A program made the position numbers and the translations under genes. DNA of 64,000 nt from Lachnospiraceae bacterium (GTDB lineage Bacteria > Bacillota > Clostridia > Lachnospirales > Lachnospiraceae): NCBI GenBank assembly GCA_910575255.1, contig CAJTEM010000005.1, positions 1 to 64,000 of the forward strand, read 5' to 3'. Positions within the stretch are counted from its first letter, which is position 1. Every line of letters begins with the position of its first letter. Below, piece after piece: positions 43,672 to 52,566 of the stretch. A model generated the notes under the pieces. It was not told the origin of the DNA. It made no database searches and was given only the letters and a program-made list of their open reading frames with translations.

Positions 43672-45336
43672 ATGCTGTTAGAGTTGCATGTGAGGAATCT
43701 GGCTCTGATTGAGCGGGCTGATGTGGAATTCGGAGAGGGGCTGAATATTCTGACCGGTGAGACCGGCGCCGGCAAATCCATCATTATCGGTTCCGTAAGC
43801 CTGGCTCTGGGTCAGAAGGCCACCAAGGATATTATCCGCAGCGGTGCGGAATACGCCTATGTAGAACTGATCTTTTCCGTGAATGAGGAACGAAGAAAAG
43901 AGCTGGAGAAGCTGGAGATATTTCCGGATGAGAATGGCCTTTTGATTGTCACCCGCAAGATTATGCCCACGCGAAGCATCAGTAAAATTAACGACGAGAC
44001 CGTGACTGTGGCGCGTCTGCGGCAGGTAACGGGACTTCTTATGGATATTCATGGTCAGCATGAGCATCAGTCTCTGCTGCATATATCCAGGCATCTGGAG
44101 ATTCTGGACACCTTTGCAAAATCCCGCACTGATTTGCTGAAAGCTGAGATTGGAGAGACATACCAGCAGTATAAAAAGCTGCGGGCGATTCTGGAGGAAT
44201 CAGAAGGAGATGAGGAAAGCCGCAGGCGGGAAGCAGATTTTTTGATGTATGAGATCGGAGAGATTGAGGAGGCAGGGCTTACAGAGGGAGAAGAGGAGCA
44301 GCTGACAGAGTGTTACCGGAGATACACCAACAGCCAGAAAATTCTGGAAAGTCTGTCTGCAGCGTATGAGGCAGTCGAGAATGACAGCCTGGGACAGGCA
44401 ATTCATCAGGTCAATGAGGTGGCAGCCTATGACGAGGAGCTGAAAGGAATCCAGGATCAGCTCTATGATGCGGAGGCAATTTTAAATGATATCCGTCATT
44501 CCATCAATGCCTATCTGGATGATATGACCTTTGATGAGGCTGAATTGGCACAGACGCAGCAACGGCTGGATCAGATCCATGGCCTGCAGGCCAAATACGG
44601 CAGTACGATAGAGCAGATAGCGCTGGCACTGGAAGAAAAAAAGGCCAGATTGGAGCAGCTGCAGAATTTTGATGAATACCGCAAGAAAAATGAGGAAAAA
44701 TATCAACAGCTGACAGAAAAGATGGAGAAGCTGTGCCAGAGACTGTCAAAGGAGCGAAAGTTGGCGGCAAAGGGGCTTACAGAACAGATCCGAAAGGGTC
44801 TTGTGGAGCTGAATTTTCTGGATGTGGAGTTTGGCATGGAGTTCCGGAAGCTGGAGCATTATACGGCTCTGGGATATGATGAAGCAGAATTTATGATTTC
44901 CACCAATCCGGGAGAGCCTAAGCGTTCGCTGGGAATGGTAGCTTCCGGTGGTGAGCTGTCGCGGATCATGCTGGCGATCAAGACTGTGCTGGCAGACAGC
45001 GATGAGATTCCGACGCTGATTTTTGACGAGATTGACACCGGAATCAGTGGCAGGACGGCGCAGAAGGTGTCAGAGCAGCTGACTGCGATTTCGCGCAGCC
45101 ATCAGGTGATCTGCATCACGCATCTGCCACAGATCGCAGCCATGGCAGACTGTCATTTCGAGATAGCCAAATCAGCAGCAGACAAAAAGACGACCACCCG
45201 GATCCGGAAACTGGATGAGGAGGCTATGGTGGAAGAATTGGCACGTCTTTTAGGAGGTGCCCGGATTACGGAGGCTGTACGTCAGAATGCACGGGAGATG
45301 AAGGGATTGGCAGAAAAACGGAAGAAAGAGGCTTAA
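43672..45336 (+). CDS. recN: DNA repair protein RecN
   Basis: This SMC-like ATPase acts in double-strand break repair. It has 554 residues from ATG 43672, which follows AAGGAGG; an in-frame GTG at 43654 overlaps argR. Walker A is LTGETGAGKSIIIGSV near residue 30. A long coiled coil spans about 160-365. The ABC signature ASGGELSRIMLAIK and Walker B LIFDEIDTGISGRTA are near the C terminus, followed by CITHLPQIAAMAD. Length and order match the family. Confidence 0.96.
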   Translation: MLLELHVRNLALIERADVEFGEGLNILTGETGAGKSIIIGSVSLALGQKATKDIIRSGAEYAYVELIFSVNEERRKELEKLEIFPDENGLLIVTRKIMPTRSISKINDETVTVARLRQVTGLLMDIHGQHEHQSLLHISRHLEILDTFAKSRTDLLKAEIGETYQQYKKLRAILEESEGDEESRRREADFLMYEIGEIEEAGLTEGEEEQLTECYRRYTNSQKILESLSAAYEAVENDSLGQAIHQVNEVAAYDEELKGIQDQLYDAEAILNDIRHSINAYLDDMTFDEAELAQTQQRLDQIHGLQAKYGSTIEQIALALEEKKARLEQLQNFDEYRKKNEEKYQQLTEKMEKLCQRLSKERKLAAKGLTEQIRKGLVELNFLDVEFGMEFRKLEHYTALGYDEAEFMISTNPGEPKRSLGMVASGGELSRIMLAIKTVLADSDEIPTLIFDEIDTGISGRTAQKVSEQLTAISRSHQVICITHLPQIAAMADCHFEIAKSAADKKTTTRIRKLDEEAMVEELARLLGGARITEAVRQNAREMKGLAEKRKKEA

Positions 45337-45433
45337 GAGGCCAGCCGGTTCAGAATACTTGTATCATTTTTGTGCCGGATGGAATAAAAACAAAAAAATA
45401 ACAGTGTGAAATCTGCATTTCCTCACATACTAG

Positions 45434-45459
45434 AAAGGAGCCAAAAAGGCTCCTTTTTG
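45434..45459 (+). terminator. Rho-independent terminator after recN
   Basis: AAAGGAGCC, loop AAAAA, GGCTCCTTTTT. It separates the housekeeping operon from spoIVB. Confidence 0.9.
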
Positions 45460-45490
45460 TAATCCATAGGAGAAAGAGGAGGTATGTGAG

Positions 45491-46780
45491 ATGGCAGGAA
45501 AAAAAAGAAAGAAGAATCCGTTTCGCCGGTGCCTGGTCTGGACATTCTGGCTGAGCTTGCTGTTTACCTTGGGATTCACCTGGTATTATGTAGAGAGAAA
45601 GGTTCCGGATCATCTGAGTGTTGTGGTGGATGAAAAGGAGGAATTCGATTTTGCATTGCCGTTTCAGGTGACACTTCTGAGCGACAGCGAAGAGGTGGTA
45701 TTGGGAAACCAGTCCGATATTCCGTCAGATGAGATTCGGCTGAAGGTAGATGAGCCTTTCTCACTTTACGCCAAAAATCTGGGAAGCTATCACCTGGGGC
45801 TTAAACTGTTTGGAAAATTTCAATTTAAAGAAATACAGCTGGATGTGGTGGATACGCATTATGCGGTTCCCTGCGGGGTGCCGGTGGGAATCTATCTTCG
45901 TTCAAACGGCGTGCTGGTGATCGGTACCGGGCGGATACGCTGCCAGGACGGCGAGGAGACAGAGCCGGCTTATGGCATCCTGCAGTCCGGCGACTATATA
46001 GAAGCGATCAATGGAGAACCGCTGCGCGATAAGGAAGCATTGATTACCAGTCTGAATGATAACGGAGGACGGGAAGCGCTTCTGCGGGTACGCAGAGACG
46101 GTGAGGAACTGGAGATCCGCATGAACCCGGTTCAGGCGGCAGATGGAAACTACAAGCTGGGGGCCTGGGTGAGAGATGACACACAGGGAATCGGGACAAT
46201 GACCTATGTGGATACCAACGGCAATTTCGGGGCGCTGGGACACGGGATCAGCGACAGCGACACCGGTGACGTGGTGGAAATCGATGAGGGAGCTCTGTAT
46301 GAGACAGAGATCATGGGCATTGAGAAAGGCAGCGCCGGTAATCCGGGAGTCATGGCCGGCGTGATCTACTACGGCCCCGGCTCCCGCCTGGGGTCCATCG
46401 AGGCCAATACCCGGGTGGGAATCTTTGGAAAGGTAAATGAAAAACTGCAGAAATCCATATCCGGAGAAGCACTCGAAATCGGATACCGCCAGGATGTAAA
46501 AAAAGGCCAGGCCTGGATCCGCAGCAGCGTATCCGGAGAACCGCGGGATTACGAAATAGAAATCCAAAGGATTGATTATAATCCCATCCAGGAAAACAAA
46601 AGCCTGGTGATCCGGATTGTAGACGAAGAGCTTCTAAAGCTGACCGGAGGAATCGTCCAGGGTATGAGCGGCAGTCCCATCCTCCAGGACGGAAAACTGG
46701 TAGGAGCCGTAACCCACGTATTCGTCCAAGACTCCACCCGAGGGTACGGGATATTTGTTGAAGACATGCTCCGCCATTGA
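45491..46780 (+). CDS. spoIVB: SpoIVB signalling serine peptidase
   Basis: In sporulation this protease, secreted from the forespore, cleaves SpoIVFA and so triggers pro-sigma-K processing. It has 429 residues. An N-terminal membrane anchor or signal lies at about 13-33. A PDZ domain spans about 130-220 (SGDYIEAINGEPL). The S55 peptidase domain follows, with GALGHGISDSDTG (catalytic His) and GIVQGMSGSPILQDGKLVGA (catalytic Ser). Its presence shows a spore-forming lineage. It is preceded by a terminator and followed directly by a large palindrome; spo0A, the usual next gene, is absent. Confidence 0.96.
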   Translation: MAGKKRKKNPFRRCLVWTFWLSLLFTLGFTWYYVERKVPDHLSVVVDEKEEFDFALPFQVTLLSDSEEVVLGNQSDIPSDEIRLKVDEPFSLYAKNLGSYHLGLKLFGKFQFKEIQLDVVDTHYAVPCGVPVGIYLRSNGVLVIGTGRIRCQDGEETEPAYGILQSGDYIEAINGEPLRDKEALITSLNDNGGREALLRVRRDGEELEIRMNPVQAADGNYKLGAWVRDDTQGIGTMTYVDTNGNFGALGHGISDSDTGDVVEIDEGALYETEIMGIEKGSAGNPGVMAGVIYYGPGSRLGSIEANTRVGIFGKVNEKLQKSISGEALEIGYRQDVKKGQAWIRSSVSGEPRDYEIEIQRIDYNPIQENKSLVIRIVDEELLKLTGGIVQGMSGSPILQDGKLVGAVTHVFVQDSTRGYGIFVEDMLRH

Positions 46781-46787
46781 GCCGGGC

Positions 46788-46851
46788 AAGCCAGTGCCGG
46801 AAAGAAGGCGACGCAAGCTAGCTTGCGTCGCCTTCTTTCCGGCACTGGCTT
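46788..46851. repeat. 64-bp perfect palindrome after spoIVB
   Basis: Two 32-base arms with no spacer are exact complements. The left arm is AAGCCAGTGCCGGAAAG through GACGCAAGCT. The centre is ACGCAAGCTAGCTTGCGT. It begins 8 bases after the spoIVB stop. It could end transcription as an RNA hairpin, but it lacks a T tract. Confidence 0.95.
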
Positions 46852-47095
46852 ATGGGGCGAAAACGCCGCAACTGATCAATATACGTTATCAGTTGCCCAG
46901 GCTTCCATTCTCCTGCCTGCAGACCATTTCCGGCGGCTTCACTCCCTTTTTTTCAAGGCATACCTTTTGAAAAACCTTATCTCATGTACGTTGTACTCGC
47001 TGCGCTTATACAGGTGTATTTTGCTCCTGACGCAGTTTCCTGTGAGCTGCGACTTTCTATGCGTCCTGCAAATACAATCCGGGAACCTCGTTTTC
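46852..47095. repeat. Half-element remnant of the large inverted-repeat family, copy G
   Basis: A hairpin GCAACTGAT...ATCAGTTGC (46868-46896) comes first. From about 47000, ACTCGCTGCGCTTATACAG, TTTGCTCCTGACGCA and GCAAATACAATCCGGGAAC match the right half of copy A (10065-10155) with scattered changes. The left half is missing. No gene is supported in this gap of about 500 bases. Confidence 0.6.
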
Positions 47096-47245
47096 TGTTG
47101 AAGGAGGGCTGTTGCATTCGGGACTCGCGGAGACAGAGAGTGGATAGGGGAGGAGGCTGGGAGCTTTAATGACGGTACGCAACTGGGAAAAATGTATCTA
47201 AATGAAATTGTTTGCTGAATATTCCCACAAAATCGTAAAAGTAAA

Positions 47246-47274
47246 ATGACAAAATGAGGGAAAGGTTGTATAAT
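47246..47274 (+). promoter_or_regulatory. Promoter of the polysaccharide deacetylase gene
   Basis: ATGACA, a 17-base spacer, then TATAAT, 34 bases before the start codon. Confidence 0.7.
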
Positions 47275-47307
47275 CAGAGGAGAATTTTAAATCATGGGAG
47301 GATGAAT

Positions 47308-48591
47308 ATGAAGCGGCAGAAAAGAATGCTGATAGCGGTGATGGGAGCGGTGTGTCTGATGGCACAGCCGGCTCTGGCAGCCGGAGTGAATGACGGTGCT
47401 GAGAGGATGGTTCTGGAAAAGCAGGACTGGGTCAATGTAGGGCAGGGAGAGAATGGGACAGTATGGCTGCAGGATTCTCAAAATGCCGTGCCGGCGACTG
47501 CGTTGGAAGCGGGGAGTGAGGCTGCGCAGGGGACAGCCGGTCAGGAAAGCGGCGGCGAAGCGGTTCCGGAGGCAACGGTACAGGAAGGTGGCGGAGAGGC
47601 GCCTCAGGAAGCATCTGGCCAGGCGGCAGACAGCGAGGCAGTTCAGGGAGCAGCACCGGAGCAGTCGGGCAGCGGTGATACGAGCCAGGCAGCAGCACCG
47701 GGACAGGAGAGCGGTCAGACATCGGCAGTGATTTTGGCCGGTCAGAATAATGAGCAGCAAAGCGGAGGACCGGCATTCCAGGCGGCGGAGGAAGAAGCCA
47801 GACGGGCGGCGGAAGAGGAGGCGGCCAGACAGGCAGCAGAGGCAGAAGCTGCCAGACAGGCAGAAGAGGCTGCCAGACAGGCAGAGGAGGCGGCCAGGCA
47901 GGCAGCAGAAGAAGCCGCCAGACAAGCGGCAGAGGAAGCGGCCAGACAGGCGGCGGCCAGGCAGGCATCCGGCCGGGTGATTGATCCGTCAAAGCCGATG
48001 GTGGCTCTGACCTATGATGATGGTCCTCAGCCTTCCGTAGGCAACCGTATTATGGACTGTATGGCGCAGTATGGCGGAAAGGCGACCTTTTTCATGGTCG
48101 GGGAACGGGTAGGATCGTATGCAGCAGAGGTTCAGCGGATGGTGGCAGAGGGACATGAGGTGGCGAATCATTCCATGAACCATAAGTATTTCCAGAAACT
48201 GGGAGCAGCCGAGATCCAGGCACAGGTGAACCGCTGTAATGATGCTATAGAAGCTGCCTGCGGAGTACGGCCGCGGGTGATGCGCCTGCCAGGCGGGAAT
48301 TATAATGCCACTGTGCTGGCCAGCACCAACATGCCGATGATTCAGTGGAATATCGATACCAAAGACTGGAAGACCAAGAATGCCCAGCAGACAATCCAGG
48401 TGGTGTTAAGTCAGGTTAAGGATGGTGATATTATCCTGATGCATGAATTGTACGGAGCGACTGGTGATGCATCCATGCAGATTATTCCGGAGCTGACAAA
48501 GCGGGGATATCAGCTGGTAACGGTCAGCGAGATGGCAGCGGCAAAGGGCCGCGCATTAGAGCCGGGGAAGCTGTATTCCTCATTTCGATAG
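47308..48591 (+). CDS. Secreted polysaccharide deacetylase (NodB domain)
   Basis: It probably removes acetyl groups from peptidoglycan or another amino-sugar polymer at the surface. It has 427 residues from ATG 47308, behind GGGAGG. The signal peptide ends around PALA (residue 24). A Gly/Glu/Gln-rich linker follows, then an Ala/Arg/Gln-rich helical stretch of repeating EEAARQA units (about 160-225). The NodB domain starts at about 232: TYDDGP (catalytic Asp), HSMNH (metal His pair), RLPGGNYN and DIILMHE. It replaces the expected spo0A neighbour downstream of spoIVB. Confidence 0.92.
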   Translation: MKRQKRMLIAVMGAVCLMAQPALAAGVNDGAERMVLEKQDWVNVGQGENGTVWLQDSQNAVPATALEAGSEAAQGTAGQESGGEAVPEATVQEGGGEAPQEASGQAADSEAVQGAAPEQSGSGDTSQAAAPGQESGQTSAVILAGQNNEQQSGGPAFQAAEEEARRAAEEEAARQAAEAEAARQAEEAARQAEEAARQAAEEAARQAAEEAARQAAARQASGRVIDPSKPMVALTYDDGPQPSVGNRIMDCMAQYGGKATFFMVGERVGSYAAEVQRMVAEGHEVANHSMNHKYFQKLGAAEIQAQVNRCNDAIEAACGVRPRVMRLPGGNYNATVLASTNMPMIQWNIDTKDWKTKNAQQTIQVVLSQVKDGDIILMHELYGATGDASMQIIPELTKRGYQLVTVSEMAAAKGRALEPGKLYSSFR

Positions 48592-48654
48592 AGGCAGGCA
48601 GCTGCTGTTCGGATGAACAGGGCAAAAGGCAAAAGCAAAAAAGCCTGAGGAATT

Positions 48655-49956
48655 TTAGAGTATACCGGCGGCCATCGGCAGTGCCAGACTGACGGCAGAG
48701 ACATAGGTGACCAGCATCAGTCCGGCCAGAATCGCTATATAATAGGTCAGCATATAAGGCATGACCCGGGAGAGTGAGCTTCTGCCGATTTTGATGGCTA
48801 CGAATAAGGTGTTTCCAACCGGAGGAGTGATATTACCGATACACAGGTTGTAGACCAGGATCAGGCCAAACTGGATGGGACTCATGCCGAAGGTCTTTAC
48901 TACCGGAAGAAACAGCGGGGTAAAGATCAGGATAGCAGGAGTCACATCCATAAAGGTTCCGGCCACCAGCAGGATCACATTCATAATGAGGAGGATGATT
49001 ATCGGGTTGCCAGTCAGTCCCAGAAGAGCGGCCGAGATCGCCTGGGGGATCTGGGTGAAGGCCATAACCCAGCCCATGATATTGGAGACACCGATCAGAA
49101 AGACAATCATACCACTCATCTTGGCGCTGTCAGTTACGATGCGCCAGAAGGATTTCCAGGAAAGGCTCCGGTAGCAGATGCTGAGAATCAGGGCGTAGAT
49201 AACAGCGATGGCGGAGCCTTCGGTGGCGGTAAAGACTCCGGAGATGATCCCCCCGATGACCACAAGGATCAGGGACAGGGCCGGGATGGCATGCAGTGTG
49301 GCATGGAGAAGATTCTGCCAGTCGAATCTTCCGGGGATTCCCCGATAGCCGTTTTTTCTGGCAATTACCACAGCAACGGCGATACAGCAGACACTCCAGA
49401 TCACGCCCGGGATATACCCGGCCAGAAACAGGGCAGCCACAGAGGTTCCGCCAGAAACCAGGGAGTAGGTGATCAGGGCGTTGGATGGCGGGATAAGCAG
49501 ACCGGCAGGAGCAGAGGCTCCATTGGTGGCAGCGCATAGAGCCGGATCATAGCCCTGCTCGTCTTCGCCGTCCCGAACCATGCTTCCGACAGCCGCGGCT
49601 GCGGCTGACGCAGAACCGGAGATGGCTCCGAACAAAGCATTGGCTCCTATATTGGTCACCAGCAGAGATCCGGGGAGCTTTCCCAGGACAGCCAGCACGA
49701 AATCTACCAGACGTCGGGCAATGCCGCCCTGGTTCATCAGATTTCCAGCCAGAATAAAGAAGGGAATCGCGGTGAGACTGAATTTGCTCATACCGACAAA
49801 AATGCGCTGGGAAGCAGTCAGAACAGACACATCCATTGGCACTACCTGTAAAATAGCAGCCAAAGAAGAGATGCCGATGGAATAAGAGATCGGCACTCCC
49901 AGAATCAGAAGCACAGCCAGTACCACCAGAATTATGAGTAAGGACTGTATTGCCAT
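48655..49956 (-). CDS. dctM: TRAP transporter large permease (DctM)
   Basis: This is the main membrane subunit of a tripartite ATP-independent periplasmic-type transporter driven by Na+. It has 433 residues and about 11-12 helices. Signatures include LGVPISYSIGISSL near the N terminus, AIPFFILAGNLMNQGGIARRL and VAGTFMDVTPAILIFTPLFLPV in the second half. It is encoded directly after dctQ with one base between them. The converging deacetylase gene ends 63 bases away. Confidence 0.94.
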   Translation of the reverse strand: MAIQSLLIILVVLAVLLILGVPISYSIGISSLAAILQVVPMDVSVLTASQRIFVGMSKFSLTAIPFFILAGNLMNQGGIARRLVDFVLAVLGKLPGSLLVTNIGANALFGAISGSASAAAAAVGSMVRDGEDEQGYDPALCAATNGASAPAGLLIPPSNALITYSLVSGGTSVAALFLAGYIPGVIWSVCCIAVAVVIARKNGYRGIPGRFDWQNLLHATLHAIPALSLILVVIGGIISGVFTATEGSAIAVIYALILSICYRSLSWKSFWRIVTDSAKMSGMIVFLIGVSNIMGWVMAFTQIPQAISAALLGLTGNPIIILLIMNVILLVAGTFMDVTPAILIFTPLFLPVVKTFGMSPIQFGLILVYNLCIGNITPPVGNTLFVAIKIGRSSLSRVMPYMLTYYIAILAGLMLVTYVSAVSLALPMAAGIL

Positions 49957-49957
49957 G

Positions 49958-50485
49958 TTACGTCTCCTTTCTGGCCTTTTCGGCGGCCTGAACCGTCTCG
50001 TTTACCGTTTCTAAGGGGATCTTGCCTGTAAGAATTTCCACAATATTTAAAATCGTATAAAAGATATTTAAGATACCGCTTATGGGGAGCACCAGATAGA
50101 AAAAGCCGATGGCAATCCCCAAGGACGAGGTCATTTGCCCCATAGCCAGGCTTGTGATCTGAATGCCGCCAAATACCAGGATAATTCCGGCAAACAGGCA
50201 GGCGACAATTTCCCCTGAAACAGCCAGAAGCTTTTGAATTTCTGGCTTTTGGCGATCTGTGAGCAAGGGGATATTCATATGCCCCCTCTCACCGACCACC
50301 AGAGAGGAGCCGAAGAGAGCCATCCAGGCAAACAGGTAGGATACCAGCTCCTCGGACCAGGAGGAGGGCTTTTTGAGGACATAACGGGTCAGCACCTGCC
50401 AGCAGGTAAGAACGACCATGGCCAGAAAGCTGCCGCCGGCCAGGATATTTAAGATCTGATTGAAACATTTTCTGAGAGAATTCAT
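49958..50485 (-). CDS. dctQ: TRAP transporter small permease (DctQ)
   Basis: A 175-residue membrane protein with four helices, the small subunit that supports the DctM permease. The family segment WSEELVSYLFAWMALFGSSL follows the first helix. The middle gene of dctP-dctQ-dctM on the minus strand. Confidence 0.92.
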   Translation of the reverse strand: MNSLRKCFNQILNILAGGSFLAMVVLTCWQVLTRYVLKKPSSWSEELVSYLFAWMALFGSSLVVGERGHMNIPLLTDRQKPEIQKLLAVSGEIVACLFAGIILVFGGIQITSLAMGQMTSSLGIAIGFFYLVLPISGILNIFYTILNIVEILTGKIPLETVNETVQAAEKARKET

Positions 50486-50494
50486 AGGAGTCTC

Positions 50495-51535
50495 CTATTC
50501 TGTGATTGTGGGATAAAGCTGGTTATATTGTTGGATGGCATCATAGATAGGCCGGATATTGGGATTGTTCTCCAGCACTGTGTGATGCAGCGGGGCACAG
50601 GCCTTGACAAAAGGAGCCTGGTCAGGGTACAAAAACCGAACCTTTTGTTGACTGGCCGCCTTTTCACGGGCAGTATCCACGGCCTTGATCCATTCCTTGC
50701 GCTGTATTTGATTGATCAGGCGATAGCCCTCCTCAAAGACGACACGGTCCTCTTCAGGCAGGCCCTGAATAAAGGCATTATTTCCAATCAGAATGTCAGG
50801 CACCATTTGATGCATATCGTAGGAATAATATTTGCAGACATCTCCATGGCCATTGTCAGTCAGTGCCATCTCATTATTTTCCGCGCCGTCAATGATGTTT
50901 GACTGCAGGGCCGTATACACGTCACCAAAGCCCATCGGGGTTGCGGAACCGCCCAGAAGCCGCATCATTTCGATATTGGTAGGGGATTGCTGGACGCGGA
51001 TTTTCAAGCCTTTTAAGTCCGAGGGACTTTCGATGGGTTTCTTTACCGTGTAGAAGTTGCGGGTACCTGCGTCCAACCAGGTAACGGCAGTGAACCCGGC
51101 TTTCTGTGTTGCAGTGAAGATGGGATCGGTGATCTGGGGATCATCCATGGCATGGTGATAGGAATCCGCACTGGCAAACAGGTAGGGCAGGTTAAAAATC
51201 TCATAGTTTTTGCTGAAGGTCTCCAGGATGGCATTGCTGGCAATGCAGTAATCAATGGCGCCTGTCTGGGTTAACTGCACCATGTCTGTCTGGGATCCCA
51301 AAAGCTCGCTGGGATAGACCTCGACGATATAGCGATCTCCCAGATTATGATTGATGTAATCCTGAAAGGCAGTCAGGGCGATGTGGGTCGGATGATTGAC
51401 AGACTGGTTATGTCCAATGCGGACAATGCGTCGGTGCTGGTTCTGACTGCAGCCAGTCAGCAAAAAGGTGGTGAGCGCCAGGAGTGTCAGGAGCAGAATA
51501 TGGGATAGATGTCCGGAATGTTTGAACTGATTCAT
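50495..51535 (-). CDS. dctP: TRAP transporter substrate-binding lipoprotein (DctP)
   Basis: This lipoprotein captures the substrate outside the membrane and delivers it to DctQM. It has 346 residues. The signal has lipobox LLTGC. IGHNQSVNHPTHIALTAFQD opens the first lobe; the substrate-contact Arg sits in LKGLKIRVQQSP, and GDVYTALQSNIIDGAENN is the classic DctP signature. Relatives with this pattern commonly bind C4-dicarboxylates or sugar acids; the exact substrate is not predictable. It is the first gene of the operon, with repeat copy C about 100 bases upstream. Confidence 0.93.
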   Translation of the reverse strand: MNQFKHSGHLSHILLLTLLALTTFLLTGCSQNQHRRIVRIGHNQSVNHPTHIALTAFQDYINHNLGDRYIVEVYPSELLGSQTDMVQLTQTGAIDYCIASNAILETFSKNYEIFNLPYLFASADSYHHAMDDPQITDPIFTATQKAGFTAVTWLDAGTRNFYTVKKPIESPSDLKGLKIRVQQSPTNIEMMRLLGGSATPMGFGDVYTALQSNIIDGAENNEMALTDNGHGDVCKYYSYDMHQMVPDILIGNNAFIQGLPEEDRVVFEEGYRLINQIQRKEWIKAVDTAREKAASQQKVRFLYPDQAPFVKACAPLHHTVLENNPNIRPIYDAIQQYNQLYPTITE

Positions 51536-51633
51536 GAATGGTTTACGGCCTCCTTTAGTGAAAAGCGTGATATGGCTTCGCTATACAGTATCTGTATATT
51601 TTCCGGTTTTTTTCTGGAAAAATCAGGAAGGAC

Positions 51634-51939
51634 GGTAAATGTGAGTTTTTTATAATCCGAGAGGTACGCCTTGGAGGGAGAGCGGGAGCCAGGGCAGGTG
51701 CACTCTGGAAAAAGGATTCCCCGGATTGCGGGTTTCGGATGCGGCAATTCTAAGCTTGCAGAAATCTGCTAAAGGCAGGAGCAAAAATGCAGATTTCTGC
51801 GAGCTAAGAATTTCCAGGCATCCTGCAAACGCAATCCGGGGAATCCTTTTTCCAGAGTGCACCTGCCCTGGCTCCCGCCCTCCCTCCAAGGCTGTACTAG
51901 ACATATTTAATGGCCGATAGTCGAAAGATAGTGTTTACC
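51634..51939. repeat. Large inverted-repeat element, copy C
   Basis: It starts GGTAAATGTGAGTTTTTT and ends GATAGTGTTTACC. Shared blocks are GAGGTACGCCTTGGAGG, AAAAAGGATTCCCCGGATTG, GCAGAAATCTGC around a short centre, and GCAATCCGGGGAATCC. Its arms pair along most of their length. It is shorter in the centre than copy A: the right half of the central hairpin is missing. It lies between the divergent dctP and greA-like genes. Confidence 0.85.
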
Positions 51940-52037
51940 TGAATCAGGAGAGGAAAAGTCTTGAAAAAAGCTAAGGAAAAAGTTATACTGAGTGTTAGTT
52001 TTCGGGAAAGAAGAGCAGAAGAACGGGAGGAAAAGGG

Positions 52038-52538
52038 ATGAGAGAGAAGCTGACAAAAAGTGATGTCAGGAAGATTGAAGAGGAGATTGAGCATCGGAAG
52101 CTGGTGGTGCGTAAGGAATGCCTGGAGGCGGTGAAGGAGGCGCGGGCGCACGGAGACCTGAGTGAGAATTTTGAGTATCATGCGGCGAAAAGGGAGAAGA
52201 ATCAGAATGAGAGCCGAATCCGGTATCTGGAAAATATGCTGAAAAACGCCATTATTATATCCGAGGAATCCCGGGAGGATGAGGTGGGTCTGAACAATAC
52301 GGTGACATTATATATGGAGGATGACGAAGAAGAAGAGGTGTATAAGCTGGTCACCAGTATCCGCGGGAATTCCATGCACAATATGATCAGTACGGAATCG
52401 CCTCTCGGACGGGCCATCCTGCACAAAAAGGTCGGAGACCGGGTGCTGGTACAGGCGAATGAGGCCTGTAGCTATTATGTGACCGTCCGAAAGATCGAGA
52501 ATACGGATGACGGGGAGGATCAGATCCGGCGATTCTGA
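52038..52538 (+). CDS. GreA/GreB family transcript cleavage factor
   Basis: It rescues backtracked RNA polymerase by stimulating transcript cleavage. It has 166 residues. The N-terminal coiled coil carries the tip motif AHGDLSENFEYHAAKREK with the acidic D and E that reach the active site. The C-terminal FKBP-like domain includes STESPLGRAILHKKVGDRV. Start ATG 52038 follows GGGAGGAAAAGGG. It resembles Clostridial GreA-like proteins; whether it is the main GreA or a paralog is open. Confidence 0.9.
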   Translation: MREKLTKSDVRKIEEEIEHRKLVVRKECLEAVKEARAHGDLSENFEYHAAKREKNQNESRIRYLENMLKNAIIISEESREDEVGLNNTVTLYMEDDEEEEVYKLVTSIRGNSMHNMISTESPLGRAILHKKVGDRVLVQANEACSYYVTVRKIENTDDGEDQIRRF

Positions 52539-52566
52539 TATCCGGACTCATTGGCTGGGAATGGCT

